Assembly (NCBI GenBank): GCA_001001625.1
Contig: LCKU01000044.1
Location: 1 to 5,940, forward strand
Reading direction: 5' to 3'
DNA: 5,940 bases
Origin: Parcubacteria group bacterium GW2011_GWA2_45_30
GTDB lineage: Bacteria > Patescibacteriota > Minisyncoccia > Sungbacterales > HO2-52-23
Shown here: piece by piece, positions 1 through 4,309 of the stretch
Numbering within the stretch: position 1 is the stretch's first letter
How the letters are laid out: each line of letters starts with the position of its first letter
Notes under the pieces: generated by a model
What the model was told of the DNA's origin: nothing
The model's database searches: none
What the model saw: the letters and a program-made list of their open reading frames with translations, nothing else
Made by a program: the position numbers and the translations under genes

Positions 1-3000
1 TATCGTAAAAAGCAGGCAGTCAATTGGTGTACTTCATGCAAAACCGTTTTGGCGGATGAGCAGGTTGTTTCGGGAGAGTGCGAGCGGTGCGGAAGCGGCG
101 TAATTAAAAAAGAACTTGAGCAGTGGTTTTTCAAAATTACGGATTACGCCGAGCGGCTTTTGAAAAATTTGGAAACCCTGGATTGGTCGGAACGGGTAAA
201 AATCGCGCAAAAAAACTGGATCGGGAAATCCGAAGGCGCTTTAATTAAATTTCCAATTTCTAACTTCAAATTTCCAATTCGCGATTTGGAGTTCGTATTT
301 CTACACGGCTATAATGGCAATTCGAAAGAGGCATTTTGGCCGTGGCTCAAAAAAGAAGTAGAATCGCGCGGCGCTAATGTCTTTGCGCCGGATCTTCCTA
401 ATCCCGATGCGCCGAATATAGATGAGCAGGTTCGGTATATTTTAAAACGCCATTCATTTGGCGAAAAAACTGTTTTAGTTACTCATTCGCTTGGGGGCGT
501 GGTCGCCATGAAGCTATTGCCATTATTGAAAAAAAAGATTGCTCAATTATTTATGATCGCGCCGCCCCTGAGAACTGATTTTCTGGATGGCAAAAAGAGG
601 CCGAATTTAGAAAGCGCTTGCGATTGGAAGTTTAACTTTAGCGGGATTAAAGATTGTGCCGACCGCATTACTGTTTTAGCGGATATCAAAGATCATGTTG
701 TACCCATGGATCAATTAGAAGAAATTGCCCGGCGATTGGGCGCAAAGTTACAAAAAGTTACGGGATCAGAACCACATTTTCGGGGGACCATGGAGCCGGA
801 AATCGTAGACGAGTTATTTCCGGCTGTTGAAGTTTTTACCACGCGGCCGGATACGCTTTTTGGAGCAACATATCTTGTACTCGCGCCGGAACATTCATTT
901 GTCGGGAATAAAGAATTAAGAATTAGGAATTATGTGGAAGTGGAGGAATACATAAAAGAGGCGAAAGCCAAAACCGAGGAAGAAAGGATTGCGGAGGGAA
1001 AAGAGAAAACAGGGATAGAACTAAAAGGAATTAAAGCTGTAAATCCGGCAAACGGGGAAGAAATTCCGGTATGGGTGGCGGATTATGTTTTGGGCGGAGT
1101 TGGGACCGGCGCAATTATGGCTGTTCCGGCGCACGACCAGCGCGATTTTGAATTTTCGAAGAAATTTTCGTTATTGATAAAACAGGTTATCGCGCCCCAC
1201 TTTGAAGATGAAATCTCCAAACGGCAGGATGGATATAAAACCGTAAAGCGCCGAACAGTTTATTGTCTTGTTTATAATCCTCGAATAGACGCATATTTAA
1301 CTTTGGACTGGAAAGAATTTAGATGGCATACGTTTTTGATCGGTGGTGTCGAAGAGGATGAAGATTTAATTGCCGCGGCCATGCGGGAGATTCAGGAGGA
1401 GTCGGGCTATCAAAATATGCGATTTATCAGAAAATTGGGTAGATCTTATGGCAGTTATTTCGCGGCACATAAAAAAGAGAATCGTCTTGCAGATGCCGAT
1501 GGTTTACTCTTTGAACTGATAAATGATGTACAAAAGCCGGTCAGTGAGGAAGAAAAAGGAAAGCACATGATGCATTGGATGAAAGCAAAGGAGATAGAAA
1601 ATTTTATCACAATCAGTTCGCAGAGATTTGTTTGGGAGCAATACAAAAAGGATGCAGCCTATACTGGTAGCGGATTTTTGATAGATTCCGGAGAATTTTC
1701 GGACACGGATTCCGAAAAAGCCAAATGGGAAATTACTAAATTTGTCGGCGGAGAACGGAAAATCCAATATCGTCTTCGTGACTGGTTAATTTCTCGACAA
1801 CGCTACTGGGGGCCACCGATTCCGCTTGTTTTCTGCGAAAACTGCGCCAAATCAACTTCGGGAAGTCCGACTTCTCGAGGAAGCCGGACTTCTAAAAATT
1901 TAAATAAAGGGGAACTGGAGAATCCGGGTTGGATTGCTGTACTAGAGGAAGATTTACCGGTGAAATTGCCCTATATAAAAAATTTCAGGCCGACCGGAAC
2001 GGATAAATCACCTCTGGCAACCGTGGAAAAATTTTACAAAGCCCGCTGTCCCAAGTGTAAATCTTGGGCGCGCAGAGAAACTGATGTTTCGGACACTTTT
2101 TTGGATTCGGCGTGGTACTACCTCGGGTATCTGACCCTCGGAGGTCAAAAGTCAAAAGTCAAAAGTCAAAAGTTAGTTTACGACAAATCTTTAATTAAAA
2201 AATGGTTACCAGTCAATTCTTACATCGGGGGAGCAGAGCACTCTGTGCTTCACCTTCTTTATTCTCGATTTCTTTCGATGGCAATGTGTGATATTGGCGT
2301 TTTGCATTTTTCCGCCGAAAGGCCGCAAAACGGCCATTTAGGCGGATCCGCCAAAATGGTTACTTTTGGCGGAGATGAGCCGTTCACAAAATTCCGCGCA
2401 CACGGACTTTTGATAAAAGATGGGGTTAAGATGTCAAAATCAAAAGGAAATGTGGTAAATCCGGATGAATACATAAAAGCATACGGCGCGGACGCCTTGC
2501 GCATGTATTTGATGTTTTTGGGGCCTTTTGAGCAAGGCGGAGATTTTAGGGATACCGGCATAAAAGGTATCACAAGATTTTTGGAACGTGTTTGGAAATT
2601 GACACAAGGCGTCATACTGAGGATGAAATCCGAAGGATCTCAAGAGATTCTTCGTGGAGTTTATCCTGAGCGTGATCGAAGGACTAAGAATGACAATATA
2701 AATCGATCACTCCATAAAACCATCAAAAAAGTAACAGAAGATATTGAAAATCTGCAATACAATACGGCGATTTCTGCCATGATGACGCTTTTGCATAAGT
2801 TGGAGGGAAATTCGTCCGCAGTTACCAAGGAACGTGTTTCCATTTTTTTGCGTCTACTCGCTCCATTCGCACCTCATATTACTGAAGAATTGTGGAGTCA
2901 GCTTCCTACAAACTATAAACTACAAACTACAAGCATTCATAAAAGTAAGTGGCCGGAATATGATCCGAAATTGGTTCAAGATAATACTTTTGAATTGGTG

Positions 3001-3171
3001 GTGCAGATAAACGGCAAAATGCGGGATAAATTTGAGGCGCCGATTGATATTTCGGAAGCAGAAGCGACCCGTTTGACTTTGGCGCGGGAAAGAGTTACAA
3101 ATATACTTGGTTCTTCACAACCGCGCAAAATCATCTTTATCCCGAAGCGGTTGATAAATATTGTGATTTAG
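1..3171 (+). CDS. leuS: Leucyl-tRNA synthetase with inserted hydrolase and Nudix domains (5' partial)
   Basis: Cytoplasmic enzyme charging tRNA-Leu with leucine, with CP1-domain editing of mischarged tRNA. The frame is open from base 1, so the true start and HIGH motif are upstream; a TTG at 49 is internal, because the preceding codons already match LeuRS (VNWCTSC). Numbering from base 1: zinc-type Cys 10, 13, 27, 30; NWIGKSEG near 72-79; hydrolase insert about 96-274; editing threonine-rich peptide TTRPDT 280-285; AHDQRDFEF at 377-385; Nudix insert about 400-550; RLRDWLISRQRYWG; second Cys pair set (CENC, CPKC); WLPVNSYIGGAEH; KMSKS 810-814; anticodon-binding helices; C-terminal VVQINGKMRDKF domain ending at TAG. 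Family members are usually 800-870 residues; this fragment alone is 1056. Catalytic and editing motifs in view are intact, so I infer it is functional. Additional short repeats interrupt variable loops. Confidence 0.96.
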   Translation, partial: YRKKQAVNWCTSCKTVLADEQVVSGECERCGSGVIKKELEQWFFKITDYAERLLKNLETLDWSERVKIAQKNWIGKSEGALIKFPISNFKFPIRDLEFVFLHGYNGNSKEAFWPWLKKEVESRGANVFAPDLPNPDAPNIDEQVRYILKRHSFGEKTVLVTHSLGGVVAMKLLPLLKKKIAQLFMIAPPLRTDFLDGKKRPNLESACDWKFNFSGIKDCADRITVLADIKDHVVPMDQLEEIARRLGAKLQKVTGSEPHFRGTMEPEIVDELFPAVEVFTTRPDTLFGATYLVLAPEHSFVGNKELRIRNYVEVEEYIKEAKAKTEEERIAEGKEKTGIELKGIKAVNPANGEEIPVWVADYVLGGVGTGAIMAVPAHDQRDFEFSKKFSLLIKQVIAPHFEDEISKRQDGYKTVKRRTVYCLVYNPRIDAYLTLDWKEFRWHTFLIGGVEEDEDLIAAAMREIQEESGYQNMRFIRKLGRSYGSYFAAHKKENRLADADGLLFELINDVQKPVSEEEKGKHMMHWMKAKEIENFITISSQRFVWEQYKKDAAYTGSGFLIDSGEFSDTDSEKAKWEITKFVGGERKIQYRLRDWLISRQRYWGPPIPLVFCENCAKSTSGSPTSRGSRTSKNLNKGELENPGWIAVLEEDLPVKLPYIKNFRPTGTDKSPLATVEKFYKARCPKCKSWARRETDVSDTFLDSAWYYLGYLTLGGQKSKVKSQKLVYDKSLIKKWLPVNSYIGGAEHSVLHLLYSRFLSMAMCDIGVLHFSAERPQNGHLGGSAKMVTFGGDEPFTKFRAHGLLIKDGVKMSKSKGNVVNPDEYIKAYGADALRMYLMFLGPFEQGGDFRDTGIKGITRFLERVWKLTQGVILRMKSEGSQEILRGVYPERDRRTKNDNINRSLHKTIKKVTEDIENLQYNTAISAMMTLLHKLEGNSSAVTKERVSIFLRLLAPFAPHITEELWSQLPTNYKLQTTSIHKSKWPEYDPKLVQDNTFELVVQINGKMRDKFEAPIDISEAEATRLTLARERVTNILGSSQPRKIIFIPKRLINIVI
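250..277 (+). repeat. Heptamer tandem repeat, 4 degenerate copies
   Basis: Four 7-nt units TTTCCAA, TTTCTAA, CTTCAAA, TTTCCAA. The array is inside leuS exactly at the N-terminal edge of the hydrolase insert and encodes a peptide with KFPI twice. Confidence 0.75.
286..822 (+). other. RBBP9/YdeN-like serine alpha/beta-hydrolase domain inside LeuRS
   Basis: About 179 codons inserted between the catalytic-core segment ending WIGKSEGALIKF and the editing peptide VEVFTTRPDT, where ordinary LeuRS has only a short beta-strand linker. It begins with a strand and the HGYNGN oxyanion-type motif (His-Gly at residues 102-103). It then has the PWLKKEVESRG helix, a nucleophile elbow HSLGG with Ser163 (nt 487-489), an Asp candidate in DHVVP (Asp231, nt 691-693) and a His candidate in EPHF (His259, nt 775-777). 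The length fits the RBBP9/YdeN family (about 185-190 residues). The substrate is unknown. The frame is continuous on both sides, so this is a domain insertion and not a separate gene. Confidence 0.85.
906..933 (+). repeat. Heptamer tandem repeat, 4 degenerate copies
   Basis: Four 7-nt units GAATAAA, GAATTAA, GAATTAG, GAATTAT. It encodes part of a variable linker in the LeuRS CP1 domain (NKELRIRNY) shortly after the editing threonine-rich peptide. The first copy is the most diverged. Confidence 0.7.
1198..1650 (+). other. Nudix hydrolase domain inside LeuRS CP1 domain
   Basis: About 151 codons lie between IKQVIAP and AAYTGSGFLIDSGEF, two segments that are nearly adjacent in ordinary LeuRS. 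The segment has strand TVYCLVYN, then a full Nudix box at nt 1342-1410 fitting G-x5-E-x7-R-E-U-x-E-E-x-G-U. The metal-binding core reads REIQEESGY (Arg462, Glu463, Glu466, Glu467, counted from base 1). It is followed by strands and the EEEKGKH segment. Nudix domains hydrolyse nucleoside diphosphates linked to another moiety. The substrate here cannot be read from sequence; adenylates or dinucleoside polyphosphates would make sense in a synthetase, but that is speculation. I recall similar Nudix insertions in LeuRS of other CPR bacteria, without being able to check. Confidence 0.9.
1862..1892 (+). repeat. Palindromic element inside leuS
   Basis: GAAGTCCGACTTC (1862-1874) and GAAGCCGGACTTC (1880-1892) pair at 12 of 13 positions around a 5-nt loop. 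Each half is itself almost palindromic. It encodes the low-complexity, Ser/Thr/Arg-rich insertion after the CENC cysteine pair, where LeuRS length is variable. Confidence 0.7.
2144..2171 (+). repeat. Heptamer tandem repeat GTCAAAA, 4 perfect copies
   Basis: Four identical 7-nt units in a row inside leuS. It encodes the Lys/Gln/Ser loop GQKSKVKSQK before the conserved WLPVNSYIGG segment. Because 7 is not a multiple of 3, each copy is read in a different frame, and none of the three frames contains a stop. Confidence 0.9.
2311..2373 (+). repeat. 63-nt double-hairpin element inserted in frame in leuS
   Basis: Two back-to-back hairpins, each bounded by TCCGCC and GGCGGA. The first runs 2311-2346, with an inner stem GGCCG/CGGCC at 2321-2325/2331-2335. 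The second runs 2347-2373, with a perfect 10-bp stem 2347-2356/2364-2373 and a 7-nt loop. The element is exactly 21 codons. Removing it joins GVLHF directly to DEPFTKFRAHG, which is what ordinary LeuRS looks like at this place, so it reads as an in-frame palindromic insertion. Confidence 0.8.
2611..2694 (+). repeat. 84-nt palindromic repeat element in frame in leuS
   Basis: Bounded by GTCAT and ATGAC, with imperfect outer inverted repeats continuing inward. It contains an inner hairpin CGAAGGATCTC/GAGATTCTTCG (2631-2641/2644-2654, one G-U pair) and a second GATCGAAGGA-like segment. The pattern resembles the widespread GTCAT-CTGAG...AGAATGAC palindromes that I know as intergenic repeats in many bacteria. 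Here it is exactly 28 codons inside the variable linker before the LHKTIKKVTEDIE helix. Exact ends are my judgement. Confidence 0.65.
2906..2933 (+). repeat. Heptamer tandem repeat CTACAAA, 4 copies
   Basis: Units CTACAAA, CTATAAA, CTACAAA, CTACAAG inside leuS. It encodes the TNYKLQTTS linker between the anticodon-binding domain (EELWSQL) and the SIH..WPEYD segment. It is the fourth 28-nt, period-7 array in the same gene. Confidence 0.85.
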
Positions 3172-3183
3172 GAGGCGAAAAAA

Positions 3184-3303
3184 ATGTTTGATTTTTTTAT
3201 GCATATCATGATTATTATCTCCCTTGTTTTTCTGGGCGTGTCAGTTTGGGTAATAATATACCTAAAAAGTAAGGAACAAAGGGGGCAATATGGATTGGAA
3301 TAG
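3184..3303 (+). CDS. Single-pass membrane microprotein, 39 aa
   Basis: The start ATG is 12 nt after the leuS stop. It is preceded by a perfect Shine-Dalgarno AGGAGG at 3170-3175 that overlaps the leuS stop codon, with 8-nt spacing. The product has a short N-terminus, one hydrophobic helix at about residues 8-27 (rich in Ile, Leu, Val), and a short charged tail with KSKEQR. Positive charges after the helix predict an outside-N, cytoplasm-C orientation. The end overlaps the next ORF by 14 nt, suggesting translational coupling. I do not recognise a family. The start choice is well supported, the function is unknown. Confidence 0.65.
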   Translation: MFDFFMHIMIIISLVFLGVSVWVIIYLKSKEQRGQYGLE

Positions 3304-3475
3304 TTGGTATGCGGGCGTTTCGCTTATCGTTATCGGCCCAGCCGCATATTTTGTTTTTCGTCATATCCAGCGGAAGAAGAAAAATTTTCAGGACTCACGG
3401 TTGTCGCCTCAAGACGTAGAGAAGCTCACTGATTCCCGGCGGTGTCGGGATGATAAGGAGGAATCCAATGAATAG
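3290..3475 (+). CDS. Small membrane protein, 61 aa, unknown function
   Basis: The start ATG lies inside the end of the previous ORF and is preceded by AGGGGG, about 4 nt away. One membrane helix spans about residues 6-24, followed by a very basic segment (RHIQRKKK) that predicts the tail is cytoplasmic. The tail at about residues 38-61 is polar and charged. The stretch encoding DSRRCRDD covers a TCCCG/CGGGA hairpin (3434-3450) resembling a palindromic repeat, so the tail may be lengthened by an insertion. It overlaps the following ORF by 8 nt. No family recognised. Confidence 0.65.
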   Translation: MDWNSWYAGVSLIVIGPAAYFVFRHIQRKKKNFQDSRLSPQDVEKLTDSRRCRDDKEESNE

Positions 3476-3548
3476 ACGCGGGCGTTTGCGTCAGCGTTGT
3501 CCACGTTGCGGCTCGGCCTGTGACGGATGGACGTGTGGAAGAAGGTAA
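3468..3548 (+). CDS. Four-cysteine microprotein, 26 aa
   Basis: A very short ORF preceded by a strong Shine-Dalgarno AAGGAGG (3455-3461) with 6-nt spacing to ATG. The SD is the best reason to believe it is translated. The peptide is Arg-rich and carries four cysteines in the pattern C-x2-C-x3-C-x4-C (RCPRCGSACDGWTC). This could bind one zinc ion as a minimal zinc knuckle; that is an inference. The start overlaps the preceding ORF by 8 nt, and the end overlaps a following ORF by 22 nt. No family recognised. Confidence 0.5.
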   Translation: MNRRGRLRQRCPRCGSACDGWTCGRR

Positions 3549-3664
3549 TTCGCACGAAGGACGGGAATATAGACGGGATGTGTGGCATGATCACTGGATT
3601 TGACTTTCGTAAGAAGAAGTTTATCTTAAGAGTAGATCACATGTGGAAAGTGAGGAAAATATGA
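3527..3664 (+). CDS. Small basic soluble protein, 45 aa, unknown
   Basis: The ATG at 3527 lies inside the four-cysteine ORF in another frame, and the TGA overlaps the next ATG as ATGA, the classic coupled arrangement. No clear Shine-Dalgarno precedes it, and an internal ATG at 3578 is an alternative start, so the N-terminus is uncertain. The sequence alternates in a way that suggests short beta strands (MCGMITGFDF, KFILRVDHMWKV) and is Lys-rich, with no membrane helix. A small beta-barrel is possible, as inference only. Without this ORF, 3549-3660 would be a gap in an otherwise gapless chain. Confidence 0.45.
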   Translation: MDVWKKVIRTKDGNIDGMCGMITGFDFRKKKFILRVDHMWKVRKI

Positions 3665-3804
3665 GCTTTGGGGACATTCTTTTTTATCTGATGACGGCGT
3701 TCGGGTTTTTGGCGGTACTGGCACAAATCGCCTCAATGACGATACCTTCAAAAAAATCGGAGACAGAAAGCAAGATTAAGGAAGGGAGGATTTATGGCCG
3801 ATAA
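3661..3804 (+). CDS. Single-pass membrane microprotein, 47 aa
   Basis: The start ATG overlaps the upstream TGA by 4 nt. GAGG at 3652-3655 gives a Shine-Dalgarno with 5-nt spacing. One hydrophobic helix runs at about residues 5-26 (ILFYLMTAFGFLAVLAQIA). A polar tail rich in Lys and Glu follows, so the tail is probably cytoplasmic. The end overlaps the next ORF by 11 nt. It shares layout with the 39-aa and 61-aa proteins of this chain but not an obvious sequence similarity. No family recognised. Confidence 0.6.
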   Translation: MSFGDILFYLMTAFGFLAVLAQIASMTIPSKKSETESKIKEGRIYGR

Positions 3805-4036
3805 GAAGTCAGAAGTGGAAGTGTCCAAAATAACCGAAAAAGAAGCGCTTCATATGGTTAGAGCGTGTACCGATGCGGTTGAATTTGAATTAGAAAAATT
3901 AAACGGCACGTCTTTCACTAATCTGGAACGCCTACAATTCCGAATAAGATTTGAAGAATCGGTGTTGCGGGTTATCGCGCGGCATTTCGCCATTATTCCG
4001 GATCAGGCAAGTAAAATTCGTAAAAATCCCAGATAA
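3794..4036 (+). CDS. Hypothetical helical soluble protein, 80 aa
   Basis: The start ATG has a strong GGGAGG Shine-Dalgarno at 3784-3789 with 4-nt spacing, located inside the previous ORF. The product is charged and probably all-helical: helix 1 at about residues 14-36 (EKEALHMVRACTDAVEFELE), helix 2 at about 42-66 (NLERLQFRIRFEESVLRVIA), and a basic C-terminus KIRKNPR. There is no signal peptide or membrane helix. It is the last gene of the chain, and its stop codon lies in the loop of a terminator-like hairpin. I do not recognise the family. Confidence 0.7.
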   Translation: MADKKSEVEVSKITEKEALHMVRACTDAVEFELEKLNGTSFTNLERLQFRIRFEESVLRVIARHFAIIPDQASKIRKNPR

Positions 4037-4054
4037 CTTCTGGGATATTTCATT
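4026..4054 (+). terminator. Likely intrinsic terminator of the leuS-microprotein operon
   Basis: Perfect 7-bp stem ATCCCAG/CTGGGAT (4026-4032/4040-4046) with a 7-nt loop, followed by the T-rich but interrupted run ATATTTCATTTT. The stop codon of the 80-aa ORF (4034-4036) is inside the loop. The weak U-tract lowers certainty. Confidence 0.6.
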
Positions 4055-4167
4055 TTCATCAATGAACCTTTTCTTTTATTATATAGTTATATAAATTGTA
4101 GAGTAGATATAAAAGTTGTCCGCCGCAGGCGGGTACAATAAAGAAAAATCTATAAGTGAGTATATGG
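4055..4167 (+). other. AT-rich intergenic stretch with a small GC palindrome
   Basis: No gene seen. Positions 4070-4115 are very AT-rich (several TATA-type hexamers such as 4090-4095 and 4108-4113), so a promoter for the downstream RNA and glmS probably lies here. I found no -35/-10 pair with proper spacing and do not call one. A hairpin CCGCC-GCA-GGCGG at 4120-4132 resembles a dispersed palindrome. Confidence 0.4.
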
Positions 4168-4309
4168 GCGGTTGAGGATGTTTGATTTTAGACAATGGGA
4201 GGACGCGAAAGCTCGGTTTCCGCAGGAGCGGAATTTCGTGTCCGACCCTTAGTGAGGCGGCCGCTGGGAGCCGCCGAATCGTGTCTAAAATAAAATATCC
4301 GAAAACCGC
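4168..4309 (+). ncRNA. Unidentified structured RNA, probable glmS leader
   Basis: A three-way-junction fold can be drawn by eye. The closing stem pairs 4168-4173 with 4304-4309 (6 bp). After a small internal loop, it continues with 4176-4194 pairing 4282-4300 (18 of 19 positions, one mismatch at 4184/4292, one G-U). Arm 2 has GGG 4197-4199 with CCC 4246-4248, then 4201-4210 with 4234-4243 (10 bp, one G-U), then a tip hairpin 4218-4223/4228-4233 with loop AGGA. Arm 3 is GGCGGC/GCCGCC 4256-4261/4270-4275. It ends 15 nt before the glmS ATG. I do not see the sequence core I associate with the glmS ribozyme, so the class is unknown. A palindromic mobile element is the main alternative to a regulatory leader. 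Confidence 0.6.

Noticed and set aside
49..51. TTG at 49 as the start of leuS
   Set aside because: Codons 1-16 before it already encode LeuRS sequence (VNWCTSC with two zinc cysteines), so the gene continues past the left edge.
1455..2843. Minus-strand ORFs of 60-118 codons across leuS (1455-1646, 1504-1767, 2259-2615, 2440-2643, 2661-2843)
   Set aside because: They lie antisense to well-conserved LeuRS motifs, have no recognisable product and no consistent Shine-Dalgarno. They are shadows of leuS.
250..2933. CRISPR array
   Set aside because: The repeats are 7-nt direct tandem units without spacers, and the palindromes are single copies within a gene. There is no repeat-spacer pattern.
3409..3594. 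Minus-strand 61-codon ORF over the micro-ORF chain
   Set aside because: It is antisense to three coupled + strand ORFs with good ribosome sites and shows no domain. Chance is more likely.
4062..4094. Ten-codon ORF in the AT-rich intergenic region
   Set aside because: No ribosome-binding site, low complexity and tiny; expected by chance in AT-rich sequence.
4085..4139. Sigma70-type promoter hexamers (TATAAA at 4090 and 4108, TACAAT at 4134)
   Set aside because: No acceptable -35 hexamer at 16-18 nt spacing for any of them, so a precise promoter call is not supported.
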